Positions 32,065 through 45,700 of a stretch of 64,000 nucleotides of DNA are shown here, piece after piece. Location of the stretch: the NCBI GenBank assembly GCA_030435675.1, contig CM059622.1, forward strand, positions 6,882,001 to 6,946,000, in the 5' to 3' direction. Both the position numbers and the translations under genes were made by a program. The DNA comes from Steinernema hermaphroditum. Its lineage: Eukaryota > Nematoda > Chromadorea > Rhabditida > Steinernematidae. The notes under the pieces were generated by a model that was not told the origin of the DNA, did not search any database, and saw only the letters and a program-made list of their open reading frames with translations. How positions within the stretch are numbered: position 1 is the stretch's first letter; each line of letters begins with the position of its first letter.

Positions 32065-35000
32065 ATCAAGTGGTGACACTGAGATACCGTATCCAAATTC
32101 TCTTTTTTTCATCGGGTAGCTGTACAGGGTGAGTTTGATGGTCTATATGTTCACATCATAAGAAATGGACGTAAATAAACAAATTTAATCATTTAAAAAA
32201 AATTTAGCGATCCGACCGAGGGTCAACAGGGAGACGCGTTTAAATAAATTTGCGGCACCTTTTAGAACCTAGGGTGGGCCAAATCTAGCGGCAACTTTAC
32301 CAAGAAGTTGTGGCTCGTTATTGGACCCTTCGATCCTCGATCTTGTTCTATCCCGTTTACGTTTACAGCGTAAACGTCCACGTTACATGCTTGTGTTAAA
32401 AAGAGTCGCGCATGTCCACGTTAAACATTTGGCGATTTTGGTGACACTTTAAAGGAAAGCCAGATTCTGTAGAACTGCGAACGTCGCCCCGCAGTCCATT
32501 GTTTGTCGGAATTTGGGGCCCTCCGATGCAGTTCCCCGTCTTATCTTTCTAAGCCGTTGTTTACGACGGCGCGGGTTCAAAGGGAGACTCTCAGGGCGAC
32601 GGACGCATTCAACTCCTGATTTGAATGAGGTGTCCGATGAACTTTTCGGTGTGGGTACCTCTGATGTATTCTCGCGTCACTTAACTCGAAACGCCGGTTT
32701 TCTTGTGAATGATTTGAGCATATTCTAGAGTGTTTTCCGAGAAAAGCGAGTTCGCGTGTCAAAATATTTGCCACATCTAAGTTCTGCGGCATTCGAGTTC
32801 ATGATTCCCTGCCATCCAAAGAGAATGAAGGAATAACCGAAGCTCCTTATTGGTGATTGAATCGTTTACTAGTACCCCTGAAGATCCGATGCTACGCGGG
32901 ACTTTTTACATTTTTCGCCGCTTTATGTGTTTCTTGCTTCCAAACACTTATGACTAATTGCAGGCGCGCAATATCCTCTTCCCAATACATCCTCCTCATC
33001 TACGCAATATCCTTCCCATCCCCGATTTTTCCACAAAGTCATCTTGGATCTCGGACGTTTCTTTAATTTCGCGCTCCCCTGAGCTGTTTCTCGATTGATC
33101 TCTCATATTTGGCAATTCATATCTGCTAAGAGAGGACAGATCTAGGAACACACCGCCCTCAACCTTCCCCCTCCCCGGGAACCGACTTCAATCCCTGCAA
33201 AGACGTATCAACCCACTTATATCTCTAAAAGTCACTATAGTTTGCTAACAAGTGCGTTCCTCCAACGCAAACCCAAATAGACCCAATTTGCAGAGTTTCT
33301 CTCCTGTTTTTCTCTTCCTCTCCGGCTGCCCTCATTTCCCCCTCGTCCCGGCATCATCGGACCACCCGGCTTGATCGCGTCTCTAAGTGCACGCCCCTTC
33401 TTCACAATTCGAACTCCAGAACGTCTCTCTGTGCGCTTTTTGTTTTTCGGTCCTTTCGCGCGGGTTTGTCGGCAAACAGGAGACTCGAGCTGATCAAATT
33501 TGTAGCGCTTCGGGTGGCTGTGGCTAATATTCTCAAAAGCCCTTCCCTCCTGCCCGGCAAGCCTCGGTTTCGCCAGCTGCAACACATTGCTTTGACGGCT
33601 TATTTGTATCGCGTTCCCTGCGCATAATCTCGGTAATTGAGGTACATTAAGGCAGAAAACGCGACAGACACATCCCTTCTAATGCGCCTCGATTTTCCCA
33701 AATGTGATTTATGGAAACGCGTCTCCAGGAGAGCAGATTCTTCTCCTTCCGCATCCCTTCCGCTGCACGCCGAGAGTCGATATAAATCCGTTTCATAAGA
33801 CGCCATTTGGCCGCCTTGCCGGGGCGAGGTTAATTGAAGTGCAGCGCCGAAGGCGAGCACCAGTTGCAATTCGGCGCCGTCCCTATTAAGTCAATTTGGC
33901 GCTTAATACGACGTGAATATTTCGGGAAATGTCGGCGCTCGAGGCGATCGCGCGTTCTTAATTTGGACCCACGTGGCTGGCACCTCTCGCGGCCGAATGG
34001 CAACTTTTATGGGTTCCTGGAATCGTAAACGCTGTCCGTCGCAAAAATATCGCCGTTGGAAGGCGGCGAAGGTGGAGATGAAGGTATTCATACGTGGCGA
34101 ACTCTGATCTGTACTCTATCTTGTAATCCGAAGAATCGTCTTATAGAAATTCATTGATGTGACGTTTTTTTTTTTGAAGGAGCCAAGTATTCTCTGTGGT
34201 GAAGGGGCTCGAGAATACAACTCTACTGAGGATCAGCCACCTCACAATAGTTCGAAAGTTTGAAGGTTCTTCGTTGTGTACAAAACTGTCCAGTGCCTAC
34301 CGTATCGGCAGTGCTTTATATTTTCCTGAGAGTAGTTTACATTTTCCAACGAGCTCCCCTTCTACCTCACGCCTTCTTGTCCTCTTCGTCGTTGTAATTC
34401 GGCACTTACTCCGATTCGCATCGATTCCGCCGGTTGACGCGCATAGTGAAGCGAAATGTTTTATTTGCATACCAATTAGAAGCAGAGCAGATGGAATGCG
34501 GTGCTCATCGATCCGCTCGCCCTGGGGAACCAAGCGTGCGCGAGCTCCGAGTACAATCATAGAATTTTGTGTCTGCTCGTCGAATCCGTTTGTTTGGCGG
34601 TGATCACGGCTGGATGCTAATCCTCTGTTTTTGGCGTTTGTGGGTGGTGTGAAGGAAGAAGGAGCGGCAAAACAAGTTCGAGCTACTCACGGAAATGAGA
34701 CGTGCTTAATCCAGTCGTCTGTGTTTGTTTGCGTGAGTAAGCATGAAACTTCAAAACAAGCTGTGCGAATGTCTTGCATACCAAATGTTTTCGTTCCAGA
34801 AGAGCGCATGTCTTTGTCATCCTTCCCACAGTTCTCCTTCGTTCTCCTCTTCTACACCGGTCACAGTAACCTCAGAAGGAACTGAGAGCAAACACTGCCC
34901 ATATAATTTCGTTTCTTTTCTGGGAAAGCGAGTAGAGTGAGTAAACAGGGACCAGCAGGCGGTGTGGGGAAACATTCCGTGAGAAATATGCGCAGCCCTA

Positions 35001-38000
35001 GCGCCGAAACTTGTCGCGCCTGTAGTAATCCTTTGATCTTCTGATGATACCGTATGCCTTTCGCTACAGCGTCTAGAAGGCCCCAGCATTGTGTAAAAGC
35101 TGCTGACAGCGATATTTCTGTCAGCCAGAAAGCCCATAAATGATTAAGGTAAGCACTTTTATTTTTGTACGCCGCTGACGTAAACGCTTCTTGTGCTGTT
35201 CATTCAACGAGAATAATTAGAATAATATTTTGAGTTTACAGACCAAGTGTTGAACAGGACTGTGACGTCAGCGGGAATCGAATATCTGTTCCAACAATAG
35301 GTCCCCGAAGATTCTACTTTTGCACCAATGCCAAAAGAAGTTACGGTACTTTGGAGGCATCTTCTTGAAATATGCCAACAAGCGTATTCGAAGGGGATGT
35401 TTACCCTACTGGAAAGTGACCTCAACAAAAGGAGAGAAGGATATTCTTGAAAACCTCGATTCCTTGCTAGGGATGTTTTTTAATAAGCTAGAAGGGAGAG
35501 CGTCGTGGGCAGACTTATATCGGATTGTGCTTGGTTGTGTCTAAATGTCTCATTTGTGCTGTGTTTGTTTAGCTGTCCTCGTACCTGTCTGATAGACACT
35601 ATGAGTGAATTCGTCATTGTAGATGATGAAAGTGCATTCGCCAAGTTTGTGAACACGACCTGCAGGCGACTTATTGCCTTCTGCTACTGTCTGATGGAGC
35701 CAAACGGTCGTATTGTGCAGCCCTTGCTAATCCGAAAGATGTTTCCACTTCGCGCTGCTATCCACGTGTGTGTGATCTTTTTAGTCCGGAACGGTTCCCT
35801 CTTCTTTGAGCCTAATGTATCCGATTTTCCATTTTCCGCGCGTGTCAAGGTCAAGCACTACCCTCTGATCATACAGGTTCTGTGTGCATGGTATAAATGA
35901 AAAAGGGCATGAAAAGGCAAGGGTATCATTCTTTAGCGCTCAGTCTTAGAAAGAGCTTCTTTGTGTTTGTGGCACTGTCCTTTGGCTGCACTAAAATTGC
36001 TGCATAATCTCGAAAACATCCATTAAGTGCCATTTTGCACCCTACACTATGGCTGTGTTCTTCGCTTCTCCATCATCATCAATTTGTGCGCATAATCCGG
36101 ATAATCCCTGATATTTCTTCTTGCTACGTTGTTGCATTTCGTTCTTCGGACAAGAGTGCGCGGATATATAAACGATCTGGAAATGACGCGCCAAACTTTG
36201 CGGATCTCCTAAAGGACATGGCTTCTCATAATTGGCGTCTTTTAGTGTCCACCGCCTCGTTTGTGCCTCTCTTCAAAAGCCACAGAAGCAGTGCAAAGCA
36301 AGCTTTTGACCTCACCTTCGCTGTTTCACTCCCATGTCCCCTTTCTGACATTAAGGTGACGTAGGAGAAAAGGTGTTTTGCGCCAAATTGGCGTTTTGTT
36401 TTCGGATCTTTTATGCTTCAGTGCCATTCTCGAGAAGTGTTTATGATGATGTGGTTAGCGTAATGGAAAAGTAAACGCTATTTGTGACTGAGGTGGTCAG
36501 GTGACGTAGCGAACTGATGTTTCGATATTTTTTGTTATTTGAATCACTATGGAGGTGGAGGTCCAAACGTTTGACGAGTGAACCATTTGTTCTAAATGAT
36601 CTACCGGCCAAAACTGTTGGTTCAAGCAGAGTGACCACAGATTGGCTTTCAGTGCCAGTGCACACAATGAAATTTGGCCGAGAGCAAGGATCAAATCCTT
36701 GCCACATAAAGGATTGTACGTATAATCGGCGTTCTAATATGGTTAGGATATTTCACAGAACGACTCTTTTTAATGTCACTCGAAATAGGCGTCGCAATTT
36801 CGATCGAATCCACCACACCTTTTCTTTCCCAGAATCTTTTCGTGTTTTTCTGTAGCTCTCTGCACTTGTAGGGTAAACCTCGCCCCCTCTAGGTGTGTGC
36901 TTTACTCCTGAACCAAAGCACGCATCTTTAAAGGGTCCTTGCGAAAAAATTTTCTGAAATCTTTCTGAGAGATCCACAATCCCTACCTAGTTTTTGACGG
37001 CGAACAGGATGGTGAAATCCATTCCCCTGCAGTCTTACAGGTTTTCAAGCTGCAATCCTTCTACCGGAAGCTGGGATATACTGGGTTTTACTTGGTCTTC
37101 ACACGAAGTCCCTGAGAATTTAGATTTTTCTACTGTACCATTTACTGCGACCTAGGCGTCTCGAACACTTTACCTCCATGGGTGTTGTTAGTGCAGTGGT
37201 AGTGTGTTGTGCTAGGAGACTACATGTCATGGCTTGGCTCCCCATAAGTCCACCTTTTTTCGACGTTTTAGGCCGTTTTGAATGTCAACGAGCTTCCTTA
37301 AAATCTAGATCGCAATTTTGTCAGTGGAATAGCCAGCTATTACTTGGGTTCTACTTTAACCTCTTCACTGCTGGTTTTTTGCCCTTATAGGCATGACTGA
37401 ATCTTAAAATCCTGTACGTTTTTGTGTTCATCTTCGCCTTTTTTGAGTGAGTCATGCCTTGTTTTCACTGATACTATGTGTTTTGGGGCTATCAGAGATC
37501 CCTTTGGACCAGAATTTCCACTCCGGAGTTTGTTGTGGAATCCTTCAAGCCCACCAAAGAGCCTCAGAAGAACCGAAAGGTGCCATTGTCCAAATGTCTG
37601 ATGGCAGTTTCAAGAGATTGTATCAAGTAGTCAGTTCTATAGTCTGTATTGCCGGAAATAAACATTTTGTACAACTGGGTCAGAGATTGAATGCGGTCAG
37701 CCTGTGACCTTCCAAGTGTCCTTCTGCTTTCCCACAGATCTCCACAGAACGTGCTTCGTGCTTCCCACACACTTTCGAACGAATCGGTGTTTTCACCGAA
37801 ATGAGTCACAGAGAACAACAAGTCGTTTTGTCCGTGCCCCCTCTGTCCTCTCCGTTTCCCTTCCAATGCTTGTCACGTAGAGTTCTGCACGCCATGCCTC
37901 TGTGTTTACGAAAGAATAGCGTTTGCATGCATTTTTCATTGCCTATTAGAGGCTCTTTCCGTGGCAGAGCGCACTCCGAGTTATCGAGTTATACGGTACT

Positions 38001-41000
38001 CGCCTCTGAGATTGCTTTGCACTTCTGCCACTCGCTGGAGTCGCGTCGCGGAAAATCAGCTTTCTCGGAGATTAGTGCGTAAATGCCAAAGCGGTTATGT
38101 CTTATATTTCGGGCTTATAATTGTTGTGCCTTCGGGGAAAGGCCAATTAGTGGCTCCCTTTCTGTGTACTCTCCAAAGTGCACAGAAAAGGTGATTTAAT
38201 TGAGTTTAAATGGCTCGTCCTAAAGGTCACATCTATTTTCGGAGAGAAGATGGACCTCTAGACGTGGTTCCTTCTGTGTTCACCGATCGTTGACCTCCCA
38301 AAAACAGAAACGAGCACCGTGATCGCGGAGAGACGTTTCACACGGTCTTTTCTCGGGTTCCGCGTTTAAACTTAGATTTCGAAAGTTGTGTGACAGAGCG
38401 AAGTCCGAAATAGCGAAAGAGATGAAGGGATTCGGCTTTGAAAAGTTGTTTTCGTGACGTCAGAAATCCGAAAGAGAGACGTCGCCAGCTATAAAAACTT
38501 TATGGCTCTCTTCTTTTATTTGACTTTCGCCTACTTAGCGATTCTTTTGGCCCAGATGAATGGCTTTGAGGAGGCGTTCGCTTCGAAACGTCTCTGGAAA
38601 TCCGGCACTTGGGCCGAAACGAGCGTTGTCCGGTCGTCCCTTTGATCTTCGACGTGGATATTGTGCATTTGTGGGAGTGTTCAGAAATCTAGTTTTTGTA
38701 TTTTTGAGCGAAAAGAAATTGTGACAGTCTTTTGTATTATTTCGCAGTGATCTTTGACGGCCTTCTCAACGTTTTTAAATCGTCCCGCTTCGTCGCTGAT
38801 ATGATGAAATCGCCTTATTGACTGCATTTAATTAGCTCCCCTTACTTTCCAGGGCTTACAAGAACAAGTTGAGTTCTTCTCAAAAAAAAAAAACGTTACA
38901 GTGAAAGGTTAGCCGTGCCAGGAGTTGTTTTTCTTGTCATTTGGGCGTTCTTCGTCCCGTGGAGAATCACTCGTGTTTTGAAACAATACATGCACAGACC
39001 TGTGGCGACTTATCCAAGTGCCGTCTTTCTAGATTCTGCTACCCACACTTTCAAAAGAAGCTTGAGATATCTTCTAGCGCTTTATTTTGAGGTAATTTAG
39101 AGTTAGTCACTCTCAGTTCTCTGATGCCTCCGTTTGTCTCCTCTAATTTGTTTTCCACGTCGATTAGATGATCCACCGCGTTTCATAATTTCCTTGTTTG
39201 TTTTTTCCCTAACCCACTTTCACCTGCGGCCGACAGCGATTCTTCCCGGTAGGCGCTTCGTCTTGGTCTTTTCAGAATTCCAAGACCACATTGGGCGCCG
39301 CCACAATGGTTTTTCTGTGAAAACAAAGGTGGATGACAGACGATGGGCGAAGTGACGCACACAGCCTTGGAACGTCCTTCACAGGAACACAATTGACATG
39401 TTTTCTTGAAGGCAGACGAGAAAACAACTTTTGCCTATAGAAGAAAGGCTCCTACACATATCTGACTCATATTTGTTTGTTTTTTTTTATTTTTCCCGGA
39501 AGGAAGAAGGGCGCATCTTATAGTCCACAATGTTAGGGTGCCTGTGTTCAGCCCAGTTTTTGCAGCCTCTTATTATGAATCCATCGCCCCGTTGATCCGA
39601 AAAGCCCTGGTTCCTCTCTATTCATTCTGTGACTGAACGGATTCCTTACGAGAAGACAAGGATCGCACTACATCTCAGGCCAACAGTATAATTCCTAGTT
39701 CCCATCGCCTCTTTAATTACCGTAATCTATGTACACTAGTAATCAGTCCGAGCCACAGACCACAGAGATACTTACAATCGTTCTACTGTGGTTCTGTTTC
39801 CTCCGGCGTCGCATCGTCGCCTTCTTCCAGGTCTGTCAGTCCAATCTCGACGACTTTTCCGTTTTGGCGGGACCTACGCCGCCTACCAAGTTTTGCCCTT
39901 TTGTGAGTTGCGACTTCAGAAGCGTCGGTTTCGGCTCGGCCACTCGAAGCCACACCCACCAGGTGTGCCACCTCCGGCCGCCTGCCACTCGGCGGTCAGG
40001 CCGGCGCGGACAAACGCCTTCTCGTAAAAGGCGCCATGCGATGCGCTTTGTCTTCTGCGACGACGACGTCGGGCGCCGAGAGGTTCAAAGATTACTCAGT
40101 TATTTGTCGTCTCCCGGTGGACACCTGCGTACGGCGCCGTCCTCGGGCCGTGAGTAAGCGCAAGTTTTGTTTTCCACTTATTAGCCGTGCGCAAGTATGC
40201 GGTTTGGTTTTCTGAGGGTTCTGCGAGGGGGTTTTCCCTCCAATCTCTGGGGACCCTTGGGTGGAAGGAGTGGAGTTGCAGTAAAGGCAACCTTTACAAC
40301 AATCAGGTTAACTTTGCTCCGACCGGAACTTAGAATTTACAGAGTTGTGAAAAAAGGAGTTTTCGGAGGGGGGAGTGCACTTTGGAAATCGACCTTTTGG
40401 AGAAAAAGAGGTGGTCTTGAGGCGCGTGAATCAGTGGCATTCTTCTCAAATGTCAAAATAGGGCACAGAGCTGCAATTGTTGTGCCGAAGGCGCACAAAA
40501 CAATCGGGCTGGATCTGTGCTCTTCGTAGGACTGACTGATGTTTGCGTGGATTGGGTGGACAGATCGTTGAAATGTCTCTACAGTGGAAAATAAAAGAAG
40601 GCGAAATGGTCAGAAACCAAGTCCTTTTTTGACTTTTACTATCATTGACCTAATGAGTTCTAAGCTGGCGTAGTTCAGAGCTCGGAACTCACGTTAGGAT
40701 GTTGATTATGCGCCCTGAGTATCCTTTGCGTTTATGGGAGATTGCCATCGACAGGGAAGGTCTAACGTTGCCTGTGGTCGGTGATCTTCGACTCACGAAT
40801 AGCTGACAAAAACGAAGAGATAGTAATACTAAGGTTAGATTTTTACTTTGATTAGGAAAAGACGAAATTCTGAGTCGGGTCTTAAAATCGATCAACAGCT
40901 TCTGCTGTTTATCCGTGAAACAACGAATCGCATTTGGAAAAGCCCTAAACCCTTCTTAATTCCAATTCGAGGGCGAAATTAAACACTCTCGAGTAAACAG

Positions 41001-42765
41001 ACGTCTGCGTCACACGAGTTTTTAGTTTAGCGCGGCAAACACATAATTTCTGGTGTCACTGGTGCGTAGGCAAACAATCCCCCTCTTTCTTCTCACGCCC
41101 AAAAGGTCACGTTCCTTTGATCGCGGATCGCGCTTCCCGTCCAGAAGCGCAATAATCCCGCCGTAAGCTCTCGAGCGCCACTTCACCCCACGCGCGTCTC
41201 TCCGAAATTCGCGACATCCAAAGCAAACCAACCTTGTGGCCGGGCCCTCGGGCCTGAGTAGCTGTGGGTGGCCCCCAATTAAGTGCCCCTATAATGTGTC
41301 ATCTGTCGCCATCGATCGCCTCCCCTCGCGCGTCCCTTCGAACGTTCCGTTTTCACTTTCCGAAATCGACGCGATTTTCGACTGAATATTTCATTTGTGT
41401 ATAAGTGTGCGTCGGGAAAAACACGGCCAACTCAAGGTGCCTCGAGAAAACTCTTGAAAGGCTCAAAGTATCGACTTTATCGGAGTTATGCATGGTGGCT
41501 GGCTTGTGAAATCAGTGCGAGGTTCGTCACAACTGCAATGTTTCCGTGACTAAATCATATCTAAATGGAAGTAATGACCACCAACACACAAATGATGATT
41601 AGGGACATAGTTGATGGTATAATAGAGATATTCCATTCTTCTACCCTTACCATTGAGATTACAATTAGGGCGTTGTGATGGCAGCCAGATAAGGGTACAT
41701 TGAAAGGAGAGGTTCATCACAAAAACAGCCTTCTTTATGTCCTACTACAATTCATTCTTGGTGCTAGTCTAGGTTAGGTGCTAAGTGTCTTTCAGAATTT
41801 TCAAGAAGTTTTCCATGAAAGCTTCCAGTAACTGTGCAAGTTCTTGACATTTTCTTCTGAAGAACCCTTGAATCTTCCAGAATATACGGGAAAATGAAGC
41901 GGCTCGTTCACATAGTAGGTTCCTGGAACGCGAAAACGCGATGTTGTTTATGAAAGATTCCTGTGTGAAAGAGAGGTTTTCCCATACCAGAGAAGTATTC
42001 GCATCAGAGATCGTTTCATTCATAATCGTTCGCTCAAACTATACGCATGGAACCTTCGTCTCACCGTTTCTGAGAACTCTCCGTGACGCAGAAGGGCTAT
42101 TAGGCTAATTATGAAGAAAACAAAAGGCGGAGAACAAAGAAGGGACTGGAATTCGGGATGCGCCTTCAGACGGGAGTGGCGGGATAATCGCCTTCGCTCC
42201 CCGATGGCGCAGAGGTGAGACGTTCACCCATGACTGTTGTGATCACTTTTGAGAATTTTGGAATTAAAATCGATGCAACGAGTAATATTCCGGTGAAATT
42301 CATTCAAGTAATCCCTTCAGATCTTAATCTTTCACATCCACAAGGGTGACTGTCCAGGATTCATCTTGTTCAGATGACTCCTTTTTCCTCATTTCACTCA
42401 GATCACTTTCACTTGCTCCTCTGTTGGCTACCTGGAGAGCACTGAGTCACCTCCTCCTTGTCTCGATATCCAATATCCTAATCGAATCAGCGCATTCACT
42501 TGCAATGCCTTTGAGTTTCACCTCTGTTCTTCTTCTGGCCTTTCGACTATCACTCCATCACCACTCCAGACGGCTAATTACAGACGCTTGTCGGCACCAA
42601 GAAACGTCTCAGACGTCTGATAACCGTTCTTCCTGATTTATCCGCAACCCTAAAGCGTATAATTGCTTTAAAGATTTTCCGCATATCCCTTCGCGCCTTC
42701 CCTATTGATTATCCAAGTGTGAGTGACACTCAAAAATTGGTTTATTGCAGAAGTAGTCGCGAGAT
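32065..42765. other. 10.7 kb gene desert upstream of the SCYL2-type gene
   Basis: No gene was supported on either strand. Open frames are short or Ser/Arg-rich by composition (for example 35602-35900 and 39729-40157). A GC-rich regulatory-like block at 33.6-34.1 kb carries TTTTATGG, TTAATTGA and CGGCGCC runs. Near 36.44-36.71 kb there is a tRNA A-box-like string (GTGGTTAGCGTAATGG) and a short perfect hairpin (GCAAGGATCAAATCCTTGC), not forming a cloverleaf. Confidence 0.5.
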
Positions 42766-42798
42766 ATGGGCAATCGCCGACGGCAATGTTTACCGTAA
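42766..42798 (+). other. uORF overlapping the SCYL2-type start
   Basis: The first ATG after a TTTATTGCAG acceptor (ending 42750) opens a 10-codon frame that ends at TAA inside the main frame, whose ATG is at 42786. As in the axin gene, the leader has an out-of-frame ATG before the main start. Confidence 0.5.
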
Positions 42799-45700
42799 CA
42801 AGTTCGCCGCACACGACGGCCACCCTCTCGGTGACGTCACGCGCGATGTCCGCCGACTGCGGCGACGCCGCGGGTCTCCTAAGCGCGTCGTCGGCATCGC
42901 GAAAGACGATTCCCCCACCGGGAACGCCGAAATCGTCGGCGGGCACCACGCTCTCCCGCAACTGTGCCACCCGCTCGTCGACTAACAGCCTCGTCCCCTC
43001 CCGGCCCTCTACCGTATGCTCCTTCGCGCCAGTAGAGCCGGGCGCCACCATGCTGCACCAGTTCTACCACGACTTCATCTTTCGTGGAAACGTCGCCGGC
43101 GGCGTCTGGCGACTCTACTCGGCCAAGAGCAACGTCGACGAGAAGGTACGTTCTTTCCGGGGCCCCTGTTCCGCAACGGCTCTGCTGAAAACGTCGCCAA
43201 AGGCGCTGCAGCTGGCAGCGGACGTGTAGCGACTAATTATGAAAATCATCGAAATTCGAAACGGGATTTGGGGACTAAAAGGGATCGCGTGCACTTTGTG
43301 GAGGGAACCCGGCAAGGGCCACGAAAACAACTGGCTCGCGTTTCTGTGGCGAGAGGGAATACTCAAGAGGTCGTCGAGTAACGAGGGCTTCTGGAAGGGT
43401 CTAGGGAGTCGCCGCTCTGAGGGCCTATATAGTCAACATTCTACAGTAGTCTTTTTCGTTGGAGGGATCGTCAAATCGCTTCAAATCTGTTCATTCTTTT
43501 CACGAAGTTCTAAATAATTCCTTTTTCCTAAACGTTTAGTGTTGTGTCCGTGCACCATGGGTGAATGGCAAGCACTACTACCGTATTCCAATTAATCGGA
43601 AAATGTGGGCACACATCGAAGCAGGAAATTCGTCACCTTCCCTTCCCTTTCTGTGCCGGTTTTTTCTAAAAAAGTGACAAATTAGAAGCATTCATCGATC
43701 ACGTGTTCTTTCTTTTTGTTGCGAAATGACGGAGATCGGATTATGAATGGTGACTCCCACGAGTTTCCCAGGGATTTCCACGGCGCCGATATTGTTTCTG
43801 AGCCGATTAACCTTTCGGCCTTGTGCGTAAACATTTGTAGGAGAGATGAGGAGAGAATCAAAGCTTCTTCCCGGAAAGGAGACATTTCAGAGAACAAAAC
43901 ATGATAGAAATGCACAAAATTCTGAACCTTTACACACACTCTAAACTCTCTAGTTCCTGGCCTTGCCCCATTCACCTTGCATCTGTATCTTGAGCTCGTG
44001 CCGAACCCACTCTCTGGCGGTGTCCAAATCAAATTATTCCTCGGCCCATACACAATTTCTCAACGCTTCCTGCCTTCGGCCACTTTTTGCCTCCACTGAC
44101 GTCAGGCCGTTCCTAAGTGCGGCGTGATCCCATTTACGGTCCCTCTAGAGGGGTCCACCGGCCAAGCAGCTGCCAAAAACGAACGCAAAACAGGAAATGC
44201 TGAGGCTACCGTAGTCGGAACGAACAAATGAAGTGAAAACAAATCCTTCTTCTAATTGCTCTGTTGACGCGACTCGCAATTAGAGTCTGCGGGGGGTATT
44301 TTCAAAATCTCCAAGTATCTGCTCGTTGGCGGCCACCTGACTTTCGACCATTTCTCAAGCTAAGGGCCTTTGGGCCCGGTCCGAACCCCACATGGCCGCA
44401 GAGGCTCGTTTGTTTGTCGCCCAAACAGCAATTAGTCGGGCGACGGCGATAGAGCGAACGACGGAATGTGTGCGCTCGCTTAATTTTAACTTTCGATTCG
44501 ATGCGCAGGCGCTTCTCATTTTCAATGCCAACAATCACAATTAGTTCGCCGCGGAGACTGCCGGGGACCACCAGTAGTTGAGGTGGGGGAGAACTTGGAG
44601 GAGCCGTGGGAAGGGACCAAACCAAGTACGATCACGGGAGGTGCTCGGGGCACATTCATTAAGTTTTATGAATACTTAACCGCTTATTGATTGTCAGATG
44701 GGAACGAGGGTTTGCCACATTTCGTGGAACATGCAGATGGCCATGAGAGGTCACGGAGCAGGGCGGATATGATGCACTGTCACGTTGTGCCAACCGAATA
44801 CAATCAAAAGAGATACAATGATTCTTACGGTAGTCGGAAAACTCACCGCGGGCTAGCTCCCACCACGTCTTTTCCTGATCTTTTTCTTTCGTGCTCGGAG
44901 CGCATCGAAAAACGTCATTTTGAAAGCGCTTTTAGAAAGAGGCGCCAGGCACGTGCGGCCTAAAAGCGGGGGCAGAACTAGCCTAAAAATGACCCGGCAC
45001 AAGGAGCTAATATGCGATCAGTCTATAACGTTTTGATATAATTACATCCCCTAGCTTAAGCCTTCTCTTGCGAGCCTCTAGGGTCCGCCTGAATTGTGTC
45101 GAAGAGAACAGATTGTGAGGAAACGGAAATGTTGTCGTGCTGGGAGTCTATTTCGAGGGGAACTCAAAAGTTTTTGGGCCAAGGGTAATCGCTTGGATTA
45201 TCGGATTAGAACAGGAAGTCGGCAACTGCTCAAAACTAAATTTGGCGGCGATTGAATTGCTTTCATGTGGAAAAAGACGATGAATGGCCGTAGAAGTTGA
45301 GTGTTTGATGGAGTGAAACGTTGCAATTTCGAACGCACTATTATGCTCGGATTAGAAGCAGATTTGAGGTGTGGCCATGGAAGGGTTTACCAGAGTATAA
45401 GGTTAGCCCTTTCTCCAACTCAGAGATGTCGTTAATAAGCCCGTAGCATCATGAATAGATTGAAATAAAAAAAACAGCTACGAGAGATACGGGATAGCGC
45501 TGCAAAGGACGAATTTAGGTTGGATAGCTCGAAAAACGATCGGTGTTTGTTCGACTCCGTAACTACTGAAGGTCACAATCAGTAAATAAAAGGCCAGTAA
45601 CCGGTCGACCGCAACAGAAAGCAGAAATGACATAGCAAAAGGGCTCGATTGGCGGGCAAAATCCCCGTGCCAGGACCACACCCCGAGTACTATAGACAGC

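Noticed and set aside
35265..35290. T-arm-like ATTCGATTCCCGC on the minus strand
   Set aside because: No paired stem around the loop and no A box upstream.
35602..35900. Plus-strand frame beginning MSEFVIVDDES
   Set aside because: Looks protein-like at first but has no splice partners, no acceptor before the ATG and no family match.
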